The translations under genes were made by a program, and so were the position numbers. Below are positions 1 to 8,411 of a stretch of 64,000 nt of DNA, piece after piece (within the stretch, counting starts at the first letter, position 1; each line of letters starts with the position of its first letter). Under the pieces are notes generated by a model that was not told where the DNA came from, searched no databases, and saw only the letters and a list, made by a program, of their open reading frames with translations. This stretch comes from Nocardia asteroides (GTDB lineage: Bacteria > Actinomycetota > Actinomycetes > Mycobacteriales > Mycobacteriaceae): assembly GCF_900637185.1 (NCBI RefSeq), contig NZ_LR134352.1, forward strand, positions 1,116,001 through 1,180,000, given 5' to 3'.

Positions 1-141
1 GCGATCGCGCAGGTCGCCGAGGAGATCGGGGCGCGGCCGGGGATGAAGCAGATGGGCCAGGTCATGAAGGCGGCCACCGCGCTCGCCGAGGGCAAGGCCG
101 ACGGGTCGCGGCTGTCGGCGGCGGTCAAAGCCCGCCTCTGA
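1..141 (+). CDS. GatB/YqeY domain protein, C-terminal end (partial)
   Basis: Only the last 46 codons are inside the window; the frame is open from base 1 and stops with TGA at 139-141. The peptide AIAQVAEEIGARPGMKQMGQ, followed by a helix ending in SAAVKARL, matches the C-terminal helical domain of the GatB/YqeY family, which is related to the tRNA-binding tail of the aspartyl/glutamyl-tRNA amidotransferase B subunit. Stand-alone YqeY proteins have no firmly assigned reaction. The gene converges on the penicillin-binding protein gene, and a strong hairpin separates the two. The assignment rests on a short fragment. Confidence 0.7.
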   Translation, partial: AIAQVAEEIGARPGMKQMGQVMKAATALAEGKADGSRLSAAVKARL

Positions 142-155
142 TTTCCAGCAAACGA

Positions 156-187
156 AAGGGCCGCCGTCCTGGTGGACGGCGGCCCTT
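156..187. terminator. Bidirectional hairpin between yqeY-like and ponA2 genes
   Basis: A perfect 14-bp stem (AAGGGCCGCCGTCC at 156-169 against 174-187) closes a four-base TGGT loop. A-rich sequence lies on one side and TT on the other. It sits between two convergent genes and can serve both as an intrinsic-type terminator. Confidence 0.8.
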
Positions 188-197
188 GTCGTTCGTC

Positions 198-2576
198 TTA
201 CCGCGGCACCGGAATCGGAATCGGTGGCAGGCGCGGGATCTGCGGCAGACCCGGGATCACCGGCGCGGGCGCCGCGGGCGGCGGCGTGGTCGGCGCGGGC
301 ACCCGGACCGAGCCGTCACTGATGTAGATGGTGACGACCGAACCCGGAATCGCCGACCCGTTCGGCGAACTGCCCATCACGGTGCCCTTGGCCTGCGAGC
401 CGGGGCTGGTCACCGCGGACACCTGGAATCCGGCGCCGGACAGGATCGAGGTGGCCTCGCCCTGCGACTTGCCCGCGACATCGGGGACCTGGGAGTTGTT
501 CGCGCCGCGGACGTACTTGTCGTCCACCGGCGGCAGGCCCGGCGGCGGGAACCGGTCCATCACCGGCTTGATGGCGTTGAACCAGGTGCGCGCGGGCTCG
601 TTACCACCGAACAGGCCCGCGGCATTGCTGGCGCCACAGTTGCGCAGCGGGAACGAGCAGATCTCGCCGGGCGTCGGGCTGTCGCCGTAGACGTAGACCG
701 AGGAGGCCAGCGAGTTGGTGAAGCCGAGGAACGCCGAGGAACGGTGGCTTTCGGTGGTGCCCGTCTTGCCCGACATCGGCGCCGCCCAGCCCGCGGCCCG
801 TGCCGCGCCCGCGGCGGTACCGCTGACGTCGTCCTTGCTCATCGCGTTGGCCAGGGTGTTGGCCAGACCGGGGTCGACCACCTGCTCGCACGCCTGCTGG
901 GTGAGCGGAACGGCCTTGCCGCTGCGGTCGATGACCTCCTTGATCGGCGAGGGCGGGCACCACTTGCCGCCCGAACCGAGGGTCGCCGCCACATTCGACA
1001 GTTCCAGCGGGTTGATCGCGAACGGGCCCAGGGTGAACGAGCCCATGTTGTTGTTCTTGATGTGGTCGGCCAGGCTGGTGTTGCCGTGCCCGGAGGTGCC
1101 GGGATCGGTGTAGGACCGCATGCCGAGGCGCACCGCCATGTCGACCGCGGCGCCGACGCCGACGTCCTGGATCATCTTCACGAACGTGGTGTTCGGCGAG
1201 GTCGCGAGCGCGTCGGTCACCGACATCGAGCCCGGGTAGTTGCCCGCGTTCTTGACGCACCACGAGTCGGCCGGGCAGCCCGGCGAGTTCGAGTAACCCA
1301 TGCCCTTGGCGGCGTAGGTGCCCGGCACGTCGACCTGGGCGGCGATGCCGAGACCCTTCTCCATCGCGGCGGCGGTGGTGAAGAGCTTGAAGATCGAGCC
1401 CGCGCCGTCACCGGCCATCGAGTACGGCTGGCCGAGCAGCGTCTCGTTGGCGTCGCGGTCGAGGCCGTAGGTGCGGCTCGAGGCCATCGCGAGGACGGGG
1501 TGGCTGTCCTGGCCGGGCGCGATCACCGACATGACCTCGGCGATGTTGTCCAGGTTGGGGTCGGCCTGCTCGTTCACCGAGCGCTTCACCGATTCCTGCA
1601 GCACCGGGTCCAGCGAGGTCTTGATCAGGTAGCCGCCCTTGTCGATCTGCTCGCGGCTGATGCCCGACTCGGCCAGGTACTGCAGCGCGTAGTCGCAGAA
1701 GAAGCCCTTGTCCTGGGCGGCGATGCAGCCGCGCGGCAGGCCCTTCGGCTCGGGCAGCACGCCCAGCGCCTCGGACTTGGCCTTGCGGAACTCCTCGGCG
1801 CGGTGCGGGATGTTCTGGATCAGCGTGTCGAGCACGGTGTTGCGGCGATCGGTGACGCCCTGGACATTGGTGTACGGGTTCAGCTTGGAGCTGGACTGCA
1901 CCATGCCCGCCAGCATCGCCGACTGCGTGATGGTGAGGTCGGCGGCGTCGACGCCGAAGTAGGTCTGGGCCGCGTCCTGGATGCCGTAGGAGCCGTTGCC
2001 GAAGGGCACCAGGTTCAGATAGCGGGTGAGGATCTCGTCCTTGCTCAGCTCGCGGTCGAGGGTGAGTGCCATCCGGATCTCGCGCAGCTTGCGCGCCGGG
2101 GTGGTCTCGATCGCGGCGCGACGTTCCTGGTCGGTCTTGGCGACGACGAGCAGGTTGAAGTTCTTCACGTACTGCTGGTCGAGCGTCGAGGCGCCCTGCT
2201 GGACCTCGCCGGAGGAGGTGTTGGTGAGGAACGCGCGCAGCGTGCCCTGCCAGTCGACGCCCTTGTGGTCGGCGAAGCGCTTGTCCTCGATGGACACGAT
2301 CGCCAGCTTCATGTTGTTGGAGATGCGGTCGCTCGGCACCTCGAAGCGGCGCTGCTCGTAGAGCCACGCGATGGGGGCGCCGTTCGCGTCGACCATCGTC
2401 GAGACGGCGGGCACCGTGCCTTCGACCAGTTCGGCTGACACGTTGTCGACGGCATCGGCGGCTCGGTTGGAGATGAACCCGAATCCACCGGCCAAGGGGA
2501 ACAACAGCCCGGCGACTAGCACGGAGGCCAGCGCGCAGCTGCCGGCCAGCCTCGCGAGCGTTTGAGTGATCGGCAC
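198..2576 (-). CDS. ponA2: Class A penicillin-binding protein with PASTA domain (PonA2-like)
   Basis: Bifunctional peptidoglycan synthase of 792 residues that polymerises glycan strands and cross-links stem peptides at the outer face of the membrane. One membrane anchor lies at about 10-35. The glycosyltransferase domain follows, with catalytic Glu97 in SIEDKRFADH. The transpeptidase domain has the three penicillin-binding motifs: S394-x-x-K397 (GSIFK), S460-P-N462 and K604-T-G (SGKTGTT). A single PASTA domain occupies about 695-755, followed by a Pro-rich tail. The PASTA domain and the divergent whiB4 next door match the PonA2 (Rv3682) type of mycobacteria rather than PonA1. It is transcribed away from whiB4 and ends at the shared hairpin at 156-187. 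Confidence 0.93.
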   Translation of the reverse strand: MPITQTLARLAGSCALASVLVAGLLFPLAGGFGFISNRAADAVDNVSAELVEGTVPAVSTMVDANGAPIAWLYEQRRFEVPSDRISNNMKLAIVSIEDKRFADHKGVDWQGTLRAFLTNTSSGEVQQGASTLDQQYVKNFNLLVVAKTDQERRAAIETTPARKLREIRMALTLDRELSKDEILTRYLNLVPFGNGSYGIQDAAQTYFGVDAADLTITQSAMLAGMVQSSSKLNPYTNVQGVTDRRNTVLDTLIQNIPHRAEEFRKAKSEALGVLPEPKGLPRGCIAAQDKGFFCDYALQYLAESGISREQIDKGGYLIKTSLDPVLQESVKRSVNEQADPNLDNIAEVMSVIAPGQDSHPVLAMASSRTYGLDRDANETLLGQPYSMAGDGAGSIFKLFTTAAAMEKGLGIAAQVDVPGTYAAKGMGYSNSPGCPADSWCVKNAGNYPGSMSVTDALATSPNTTFVKMIQDVGVGAAVDMAVRLGMRSYTDPGTSGHGNTSLADHIKNNNMGSFTLGPFAINPLELSNVAATLGSGGKWCPPSPIKEVIDRSGKAVPLTQQACEQVVDPGLANTLANAMSKDDVSGTAAGAARAAGWAAPMSGKTGTTESHRSSAFLGFTNSLASSVYVYGDSPTPGEICSFPLRNCGASNAAGLFGGNEPARTWFNAIKPVMDRFPPPGLPPVDDKYVRGANNSQVPDVAGKSQGEATSILSGAGFQVSAVTSPGSQAKGTVMGSSPNGSAIPGSVVTIYISDGSVRVPAPTTPPPAAPAPVIPGLPQIPRLPPIPIPVPR

Positions 2577-2948
2577 CCGCCCAGCCTAAAGGGTGGGGTG
2601 TCGAGGTTCACGGCTGTGCTGCTCGACAGGTGATGTCCGGTCGGTGCCAGGGGGGTTGCTCTGGCGTGTCAACAAAATGATCACATCGGCGTGTCGCGGC
2701 CGGGCACGCCGGTGATCAGCAGGACTGCCGGTCAGGACGCCGATTTGAATGGACGGCCGTACCAAAAAATCGGGGGCCGGTCTTGCGCAAGCGCCATACC
2801 TTTACCTAGATTGAGAACCCAGTGTGATAGAGCTAACACTCAAAGTGGAATGTGGTGCGGACCGCAGCGGTAGTTGGGTTGCTGTGATCCGCGCTCGCGA
2901 TTCTGGAGCGCCGCACAACGGTGTTCGGACTGCAAAGGGGCACATCAA
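2577..2948. other. Divergent intergenic region ponA2 / whiB4
   Basis: This 372-base spacer separates the divergent ponA2 and whiB4 genes and must hold both promoters. It is lower in GC than its flanks, especially around 2755-2850. A Crp-like site lies at 2823-2838. I see no credible coding sequence; the short open frames here lack normal codon bias. Confidence 0.6.
2823..2838 (+). promoter_or_regulatory. Candidate Crp-binding site upstream of whiB4
   Basis: TGTGATAGAGCTAACA matches the Crp/GlxR consensus TGTGA-N6-TCACA at nine of the ten fixed bases. It lies about 110 bases before the whiB4 start. A crp gene whose DNA-binding helix resembles that of M. tuberculosis Crp is 4.4 kb away. Binding is inferred from the motif only. 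Confidence 0.45.
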
Positions 2949-3272
2949 ATGCACATCACAACCCCCATCGCTCGACTGGATGTAGAGCAGGCCGAGGCAA
3001 GGATCGCTTGGGTTGCCCAGGCGCGATGCAAGGAAGTGGACCCTGATCAGCTGTTCGTTCGTGGTGCGGCGCAGCGCAAGGCGGCGACCATCTGCCGCCA
3101 TTGCCCGGTGTTGATGCAGTGTGGTGCCGACGCGCTGGACAACCGGGTGGAGTTCGGAGTGTGGGGCGGGATGACCGAGCGGCAGCGGCGCGCGCTGCTC
3201 AAGCAACATCCCGACGTGACGTCGTGGGCCGACTTCTTCCAGGCCCAGCGCCAGCATCAGGTGGCGATCTAG
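2949..3272 (+). CDS. whiB4: WhiB-family iron-sulfur transcription factor (WhiB4-like)
   Basis: Redox-sensing regulator of 107 residues. Four cysteines at 27, 49, 52 and 58 (C-x21-C-x2-C-x5-C) would bind a [4Fe-4S] cluster. The family turn motif GVWGG lies at 70-74 and a basic stretch RQRRALLKQ follows. The ATG at 2949 is chosen because AAAGGGG at 2934-2940 is well placed as a ribosome-binding site; an in-frame ATG 25 codons upstream would add an unconserved leader. Position beside ponA2 and the Get3-like pair matches M. tuberculosis Rv3681c (whiB4), which controls oxidative-stress responses. A Crp-like site lies upstream. Confidence 0.9.
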   Translation: MHITTPIARLDVEQAEARIAWVAQARCKEVDPDQLFVRGAAQRKAATICRHCPVLMQCGADALDNRVEFGVWGGMTERQRRALLKQHPDVTSWADFFQAQRQHQVAI

Positions 3273-3295
3273 CAGGCGAGACCGCGGCGATAGCA

Positions 3296-3338
3296 CAACG
3301 GCGCCGAGACCGCTGGGTTTGCGGAATCGGCGCCGTTG
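3296..3338 (+). terminator. Inverted repeat downstream of whiB4
   Basis: CAACGGCGCCGA (3296-3307) is perfectly complementary to 3327-3338, giving a 12-bp stem with a 19-base loop, 24 bases after the whiB4 stop. There is no clear T-run. It lies between convergent whiB4 and the ATPase gene and may end both transcripts. Confidence 0.55.
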
Positions 3339-3405
3339 GCGAGTGTTACGAGATTGTGAGCTATAGCTGTTTTGTCTGAATCGAGCTCTGGATTCGGACG
3401 TCGGC

Positions 3406-4539
3406 TCAGACCGCGGCGGGTTTGCCCGCCAGCTGGTCACCGACCGCCCGCAGGGCATCCAGGTCGGAGACCTCGAACGGCAGCGCGGTGACCGAAACGA
3501 TCGGGACCCGCGGATGGGCGCCGGTGAAGCGATGCAGCAACCGCTGTTCCCGCTTCGCCGTCGCCACCCGCTCGGCATGGATGCGCAGCACCGACGCCGT
3601 CAGCGGGTCCGCTTCGCTCAGCTGATCGGCAGCGGTCAGCGCGTGATCACCGGACAGCCCCGACAACGCGGGGTGCGTCCGGTTCAGCACCAGACCGGCC
3701 AGCGGCATCCGCTCGGTGGAGAGCCGGTCGACGAAGAACGACGCCTCCCGCAGCGCGTCGGGCTCGGGCGCGGCGACCACCAGGAAGTGCGTGCCCGGCT
3801 TGGACAGCATCGCGAAGGTGCGCTCGGCCCGATCCTGGAAGCCACCGAACAGCGATTCCAGCGACTGCAGGAACGTCGAGGCGTCCTTGAGCATCTGACC
3901 GCCGACGATGGTCGACACCCCGCGCATCGCCAGGCTCATCGCCCCGGTGACGAACCGGCCGACGCCCCGGCCGGGCGCCATGATCAGCCGGATCATCTTG
4001 CCGTTGAGGAAATTGCCGAGCCGCTTGGGCGCGTCGAGGAAGTCCAGCGCGTTGCGCGAGGGCGGAGTGTCGACCACGATCAGGTCCCACTCCTTGTGCC
4101 CGGCCAGCTGACCGAGCTTCTCCATCGCCATGTACTCCTGCGTGCCGCCGAAGGACGAGGCCACGGTCTGATAGATCGGATTGGCGAAGATCTGCTCCGC
4201 CTTCTCCGGGCTGGTGTGCTCGAGCACCATGTCGTCGAAGGTGCGGCGCATGTTCAGCATCATCGCGTGCAGCTGCCCCGGCACCTCGGGGCCGAGCTCG
4301 ACCCGCTGCGGGGTGTTGTCCAGATCGGCGACGCCGAGCGACTGGGCCAGCCTGCGGGCCGGGTCGATGGTCAGGACGACCACCTTGCGGCCCGCCTCGG
4401 CGGCCCGCAGCGCGATCGCGGCCGCGGTGGTGGTCTTGCCGACCCCGCCGGAGCCACAGCACACGATCACCCGCGCGGTGGGATCGGCGATGATCCGGGA
4501 AACATCCAGCGGGGGCGTGGTGGTCACTTGCTCGCTCAT
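3406..4539 (-). CDS. ArsA/Get3-like ATPase (BagB/Rv3680-like)
   Basis: Protein of 377 residues in the ArsA/TRC40 (Get3) ATPase family. It has a P-loop GSGGVGKTT at 29-37, a switch region [11 protein letters not shown] and the Walker B-like [18 protein letters not shown]. In mycobacteria the paired Rv3679/Rv3680 proteins act together and have been linked to envelope integrity and tolerance of toxic metabolites; no arsenic role is implied, since no ars genes are nearby. Its start overlaps the upstream paralogue by four bases (ATGA), so the pair is translationally coupled and probably works as a heteromer. The carboxy half is less conserved than the nucleotide-binding half. Confidence 0.88.
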   Translation of the reverse strand: MSEQVTTTPPLDVSRIIADPTARVIVCCGSGGVGKTTTAAAIALRAAEAGRKVVVLTIDPARRLAQSLGVADLDNTPQRVELGPEVPGQLHAMMLNMRRTFDDMVLEHTSPEKAEQIFANPIYQTVASSFGGTQEYMAMEKLGQLAGHKEWDLIVVDTPPSRNALDFLDAPKRLGNFLNGKMIRLIMAPGRGVGRFVTGAMSLAMRGVSTIVGGQMLKDASTFLQSLESLFGGFQDRAERTFAMLSKPGTHFLVVAAPEPDALREASFFVDRLSTERMPLAGLVLNRTHPALSGLSGDHALTAADQLSEADPLTASVLRIHAERVATAKREQRLLHRFTGAHPRVPIVSVTALPFEVSDLDALRAVGDQLAGKPAAV

Positions 4540-5573
4540 CGCACTCCCTGCGCGGATAGCTGTTCGGCCAGTTCGTAGAGTCCGCCCAGGTCCATGCCTT
4601 CGCCGAGGGCGGGCAGGTGCAGCTGGGGGACGTCGACCTTCGCCAGTTCGGCGGCGCTCTCGTCCTGCGCGGTCAGCATGACGGCGTGGTCGACGGTCTC
4701 GGTGAGCAAGCCGGCGAAATCCTCGTCGGGCAGGGTGATCCCGGCCGTGGCCAGGCCCGCGGTGATCGCGGCGGTGTCGAGCTCGCCGCGCACGGCCTGG
4801 TCGCGGTCGGCGGTGGTGAGCTGGGCCTTGGCCGCCCGGTTGACGATCACCGTGCCGATGCGCAGGTCGTTGCCGGTGAGTTCGGCGACCGCGTCGGCGG
4901 TCTCCTGCACCGGCAGCGCCTCGAGCAGGGTGACCAGGTGGATCATCGTCTGGTCCGAGTGCAGCAGCCGGGACACGCCGTCGGCCTGCGAGGCGATCGG
5001 GCCGCCCTTGGCGATCTCGGCCATGGCCTGGGTGACGTCGAGAAAACTGGCGATTCGGCCGGTCGGCGGCGCGTCGACGACGATGTCGTCATAGGCGGGC
5101 TTGCCGTCGGCGCCGGTGCGCACCACGCATTCCTTGATCTTGCCGGTGAGGATCACATCGCGCAGGCCGGGCGCGATGGTGGTGACGAACTCGATGGCGC
5201 CCATCCGGCGCATCGCCCGGCCCGCGAAGCCGAGGTTGTAGAACATGTCGAGGTATTCCAGGAACGCGTGCTCGATGTCGAGCGCGAGCGCGTACACCTC
5301 GCCGCCGCCGTCGGCGCTGGCGATCTGGGTCTCGGTGGGTGGCAGCGGCGGCCGGTCGAACAGCTGCGCGATGGACTGCCTGCTCTCCACCTCGACCAGC
5401 AGCACCTTGCGCCCACCTGCGGCGAGGGCGAGCGCGAGCGCCGCCGAGACGGTCGACTTGCCGGTACCCCCCTTGCCGGTGACGTAGTGCAGCCGGGCCG
5501 TCGCCGCGCGCTGTGGCCATCCGGTCGACGGTTCCGGAACCGACGAAACCGGCTCTGCTGTTGGTGCTCCCAC
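4536..5573 (-). CDS. ArsA/Get3-like ATPase (BagA/Rv3679-like)
   Basis: Protein of 345 residues, first of the coupled Get3-like pair. After a Pro/Ser-rich leader of about 25 residues comes [14 protein letters not shown], a deviant Walker A with the signature lysine near its start (residues 33-41). [17 protein letters not shown] is the switch I region and [17 protein letters not shown] the Walker B region. It is an intracellular ATPase whose family partners include tail-anchored membrane proteins in eukaryotes; the bacterial client is not established. It is transcribed divergently from a small DUF4177 gene, with only 59 bases between the starts. Synteny with Rv3679 is clear. Confidence 0.88.
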   Translation of the reverse strand: MGAPTAEPVSSVPEPSTGWPQRAATARLHYVTGKGGTGKSTVSAALALALAAGGRKVLLVEVESRQSIAQLFDRPPLPPTETQIASADGGGEVYALALDIEHAFLEYLDMFYNLGFAGRAMRRMGAIEFVTTIAPGLRDVILTGKIKECVVRTGADGKPAYDDIVVDAPPTGRIASFLDVTQAMAEIAKGGPIASQADGVSRLLHSDQTMIHLVTLLEALPVQETADAVAELTGNDLRIGTVIVNRAAKAQLTTADRDQAVRGELDTAAITAGLATAGITLPDEDFAGLLTETVDHAVMLTAQDESAAELAKVDVPQLHLPALGEGMDLGGLYELAEQLSAQGVR

Positions 5574-5632
5574 GTGGCCGAGCCTATAACCCGTTTCTCG
5601 GCGGTGGTCGGGGTGCGCCCTAAACTCACACC

Positions 5633-5794
5633 ATGAGTGAAGTCACCCTGTGGGAGTACGCCACCGTGCCGCTGCTGACGCACGCGACCAAGCAGATCCT
5701 CGACCAGTGGGGCGCCGACGGCTGGGAGCTGGTCACGGTGCTGCCCGGACCGACCGGTGAGCAGCACGTCGCCTACCTGAAGCGGCAGAAGTAG
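5633..5794 (+). CDS. Small DUF4177-type protein
   Basis: A 53-residue protein, MSEVTLWEYATVPLLTHATK, continuing ILDQWGADGWELVTVLP and ending YLKRQK. The DQWGxxGWELV core is typical of DUF4177-like proteins encoded beside ridA in mycobacteria (Rv3678A position). No function is known. The stop at 5792-5794 lies two bases before the GTG of the RidA gene, so the two are probably one operon and cotranslated. High GC at third codon positions supports real coding despite the short length. Confidence 0.82.
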   Translation: MSEVTLWEYATVPLLTHATKQILDQWGADGWELVTVLPGPTGEQHVAYLKRQK

Positions 5795-5796
5795 CC

Positions 5797-6258
5797 GTGG
5801 CCACCGCGTGGAAGGACGCGCTCGACCGGCTCGGGGTCACCCTGCCGCCGGTCGCCGCTCCCGTCGCGGCCTACATCCCGGCCGTGCGCACCGGTTCGCT
5901 GGTGTACACCTCCGGCCAGCTGCCCTTCGTCGACGGTGAGCTGTCGGCGGTCGGCAAGGTCGGAGCCGAGGTCGAGGTGGAGACGGCGAAGGAGGCCGCT
6001 CGGCTGTGCGCGCTGAACGCGCTCGCCGCCGTGCACGACCTGGTCGGACTCGACTCGGTGGTGCGGATCGTGAAGGTCGTCGGATTCGTCAACTCCGCAC
6101 CGGGATTCACCGATCAGCCGATCGTGATCAACGGCGCGTCGGAGTTCCTGGGCGAGGTCTTCGGCGACGCGGGCGTGCACGCGCGCTCCGCGGTGGGTGT
6201 CTCGGAACTGCCGAAGAACACCCCCGTCGAGGTGGAATTGATCGTCGAGGTCGGATAG
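5797..6258 (+). CDS. RidA/YjgF-family protein
   Basis: Protein of 153 residues with the RidA fold: LVYTSGQLPFVDGELSAVGK near the N terminus, a central helix AARLCALNALAAVHDLVG, and the C-terminal ARSAVGVSELPKNTPVEVEL. The Arg in ARSAVGVSELP is the substrate-carboxylate ligand in the family. RidA proteins hydrolyse reactive enamine/imine intermediates released by PLP enzymes; this one belongs to the longer mycobacterial Rv3678c subgroup, so the exact substrate is uncertain. It starts with GTG two bases after the DUF4177 stop and is followed nine bases later by the metallo-beta-lactamase-fold gene, suggesting a three-gene operon. Confidence 0.85.
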   Translation: MATAWKDALDRLGVTLPPVAAPVAAYIPAVRTGSLVYTSGQLPFVDGELSAVGKVGAEVEVETAKEAARLCALNALAAVHDLVGLDSVVRIVKVVGFVNSAPGFTDQPIVINGASEFLGEVFGDAGVHARSAVGVSELPKNTPVEVELIVEVG

Positions 6259-6267
6259 GCAGCCGTC

Positions 6268-7065
6268 ATGGCACTGGAACATCCCGCGTACGGCCAGGTC
6301 AGGGCGGTCACGCCGACGGCGTCGGTGCTGCTCGCCGACAATCCGTCGCAGATGACGCTGGACGGCACCAACACCTGGCTGCTGCGCGGACCCGGCAGCG
6401 ACGACTACGTGGTCGTCGATCCGGGCCCGAAGGACAAGAAGCACACGGCGGCGATCGTCTCTGCCACCGGCGGCCGGATCGCGCTGACGCTGATCACCCA
6501 TCACCACCCCGACCACACCGGCGGCATCGATCACCTGGTGAAAGCCACCGGGACGCCGGTGCGGTCGGTGGATCCGAAGTATCTGCGCGGCGAGACCACG
6601 CCGTTGGCCGCCGGTGAGGTCATCGAGGCGGCGGGGGTGCGGATCACCGTGCTCGCCACGCCCGGCCACACCGGCGACTCGGTGAGTTTCCTGCTCGACG
6701 ACGGGATCGTCACCGGCGACACGGTGCTCGGCCAGGGCACCACGGTGCTGGCGTCGAGCAGCGGAGCGCTGGCCGACTTCCTGTCGTCGCTGGAGCTGCT
6801 GCTCGAGCACGGCGCGGGCAAGGCCTTGCTGCCCGCGCACGGGCCCGATCATCCCGACGCGGCGCCGGTGGTGCGGTACTACCTGGACCACCGCCGCGAA
6901 CGGCTCGATCAGATCAGGGCGGCCCTGGCCGAATTGGGCGAGAACGCGGGTGCTTTCGAGGTGGTCCGCAAGGTGTACGCCGATGTGGACAAGCGCCTGT
7001 GGCCCGCCGCGCGCAGCTCGGTGAAGGCGCAGCTGGAATACCTGCGGGCCGAACGCGGAGCATGA
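6268..7065 (+). CDS. Metallo-beta-lactamase-fold hydrolase (Rv3677c-like)
   Basis: Cytosolic hydrolase of 265 residues. The metal motif HHHPDH lies at 78-83. Further ligand motifs are TPGHTGDSVSF and GDTVLGQGT, with LLPAHGP near the end. A C-terminal helical segment from about 195 resembles the LACTB2/endoribonuclease subgroup, so thioester hydrolysis (glyoxalase II type) or RNA cleavage are both possible; the sequence does not decide. It closes the DUF4177-ridA operon and is followed by two hairpins before the convergent crp gene. Confidence 0.85.
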   Translation: MALEHPAYGQVRAVTPTASVLLADNPSQMTLDGTNTWLLRGPGSDDYVVVDPGPKDKKHTAAIVSATGGRIALTLITHHHPDHTGGIDHLVKATGTPVRSVDPKYLRGETTPLAAGEVIEAAGVRITVLATPGHTGDSVSFLLDDGIVTGDTVLGQGTTVLASSSGALADFLSSLELLLEHGAGKALLPAHGPDHPDAAPVVRYYLDHRRERLDQIRAALAELGENAGAFEVVRKVYADVDKRLWPAARSSVKAQLEYLRAERGA

Positions 7066-7075
7066 GCTCGGCCGG

Positions 7076-7110
7076 GTAGCCGACGTGCGTGGTAGCGGCA
7101 CGTCGGCTAC
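7076..7110. terminator. Hairpin after metallo-beta-lactamase-fold gene
   Basis: A perfect 13-bp stem GTAGCCGACGTGC (7076-7088) pairs with 7098-7110 around a nine-base loop, ten bases after the stop codon. It is probably the terminator of the ridA operon; no T-run follows. Confidence 0.65.
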
Positions 7111-7138
7111 GTCGGCAGCGCACCGGTGGAAACGACGA

Positions 7139-7212
7139 CGGCACGCCGGGACCACCGCGGTGCGGTCGAGGCCCTCTTCCTACGGACCCGCACCGGTGGT
7201 CCCGGCGTGCCG
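7139..7212. repeat. Long imperfect palindrome between convergent genes
   Basis: The 27-base arm at 7139-7165 (starting CGGCACGCCGGGACCACC) is complementary to the 25-base arm at 7188-7212 except for a two-base bulge, with a 22-base spacer. This is far longer than needed for termination. It lies 24 bases before the 3' end of crp and could terminate crp, block convergent transcription or be a dispersed palindromic element. Confidence 0.75.
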
Positions 7213-7235
7213 GGACGTCGCGAAACCGACTCGAC

Positions 7236-7910
7236 TCAGCGCGCGCGCCGGGCGAGGCGCTCGGAGTCGGAGATCAGGACGCTCTTGCCCTCGAGGCGCA
7301 GCCATCCGCGATGCGCGAAATCGGCGAGTGCCTTGTTGACGGTTTCCCGGGAAGCGCCGACCAGCTGGGCGATCTCTTCCTGGGTCAGGTCGTGGGTCAC
7401 GCGCAGCGCGCCCGCTTCCTGGGTGCCGAACCGCTGCGCGAGCTGCAGCAGCGCCTTCGCGACGCGACCGGGCACGTCGGTGAAGATCAGGTCGGCGAGG
7501 TTGTTGTTGGTACGGCGCAGGCGACGGGCCAGCACGCGCAGCAGCTGCTCGGCGATCTCGGGGCGCTGATCGATCCACGCCTTGAGCGCGTCACGGTCCA
7601 TCGTCACCGCGCGAACCTCGGTGACCGTGGTCGCGGTCGAGGTACGCGGGCCCGGGTCGAAGATCGACAGTTCACCGAACATGTCGGACGGACCCATGAT
7701 GGTCAGCAGGTTTTCCCGGCCGTCGGGGGAACGGCGGCCGATCTTCACCTTGCCCGAGGTGATGATGTACAGCCGATCGCCGGGTTCGCCCTCGTTGAAG
7801 ATGACGTGGCCGCGCGGGAAATCTACGGGCTGCAGCTGCTTGGCGAGCGCGGCCACCGCGGTGGGCTCGACGCCTTGGAAGATGCCTGCTCTGGCGAGGG
7901 CCTCGTCCAC
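7236..7910 (-). CDS. crp: Crp/Fnr-family cAMP-responsive regulator
   Basis: Transcription regulator of 224 residues. The cyclic-nucleotide-binding domain (about 10-125) carries [20 protein letters not shown]. The C-terminal winged helix has the recognition helix [17 protein letters not shown]. Much of the protein matches M. tuberculosis Crp (Rv3676) as I recall it, so the target consensus is expected to be TGTGA-N6-TCACA. The GTG at 7910 ([12 protein letters not shown]) is preferred over the upstream GTG at 7964. AAGGAG at 7918-7923 is ideally spaced for 7910, and the length then equals that of the M. tuberculosis protein. Candidate sites in this window lie before whiB4 and in the promoter of an Ms1-like RNA. 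Confidence 0.93.
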   Translation of the reverse strand: MDEALARAGIFQGVEPTAVAALAKQLQPVDFPRGHVIFNEGEPGDRLYIITSGKVKIGRRSPDGRENLLTIMGPSDMFGELSIFDPGPRTSTATTVTEVRAVTMDRDALKAWIDQRPEIAEQLLRVLARRLRRTNNNLADLIFTDVPGRVAKALLQLAQRFGTQEAGALRVTHDLTQEEIAQLVGASRETVNKALADFAHRGWLRLEGKSVLISDSERLARRAR

Positions 7911-8076
7911 GAATGTGCTCCTTATGGGATATGGCTTGCGAACCTGGTCGAGCGAATCGACCAACAGCGCAGTCTACGCGGCCTCACGTCAGCACAGTGA
8001 CAGACACCACGTAAAGAGTGGATTGCGCTCGGCGCGCACACCGTGAACGGGGGGTGTGCCCCCGGGGAATCAATGA

Positions 8077-8319
8077 TCAGCTGGCCCGCGCGACATCGAT
8101 ATCGGCGGTCCGGGAACGGCGCTTGCGCATCCGCGCCACGGCGGCGGGCAGGCCGAGCTTCGTCAGCTCTTTCACTTCGGCGTTGCTGGCGTTGTCCAGG
8201 TACTGCTGAACCTCTTCGTCGGGTTCGAGAAGCTTTCGGAGCCGGTTCTCGACCCGCTCCATCCCCAGCGCGAACAGCATCAACAGCACTGGGAAGAGCA
8301 CCACAGCGAGTCCTTGCAT
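8077..8319 (-). CDS. Small single-pass membrane protein (Rv3675 position)
   Basis: An 80-residue protein beginning MQGLAVVLFPVLLMLFALGM, one transmembrane helix, followed by an acidic helix ERVENRLRKLLEPDEEVQQY and a basic tail RMRKRRSRTAD. It probably sits with its tail in the cytoplasm. No enzymatic motif is visible. It occupies the place of Rv3675 between crp and nth and is transcribed with crp's orientation, divergent from nth. A longer upstream extension of the frame lacks a membrane signal and is not favoured. Confidence 0.72.
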   Translation of the reverse strand: MQGLAVVLFPVLLMLFALGMERVENRLRKLLEPDEEVQQYLDNASNAEVKELTKLGLPAAVARMRKRRSRTADIDVARAS

Positions 8320-8411
8320 GACAGGCAGTAAACACGGTCGAGGTCTCAGATGGAACACAGCGGGCAAACTCGCCACCCAATGTTGTCGGAGCGGTTCCGT
8401 ATGGTGGACAG

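Noticed and set aside
186..2438. Plus-strand frame of 750 codons
   Set aside because: It is antisense to ponA2; the Arg/Gly/Val-rich translation has no recognisable motif.
2874..2948. Upstream ATG extending whiB4 by 25 residues
   Set aside because: The added residues are unconserved, and the Shine-Dalgarno sequence fits the ATG at 2949.
3406..5573. Annotating the ATPase pair as arsenite pumps
   Set aside because: There is no arsB, arsC, arsD or arsR nearby, and the metalloid-binding cysteines are not evident; family and synteny favour the Get3-like Rv3679/Rv3680 role.
7911..7964. Longer Crp with GTG start at 7964
   Set aside because: AAGGAG is positioned for GTG 7910, and the resulting 224 residues equal the length of M. 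tuberculosis Crp.
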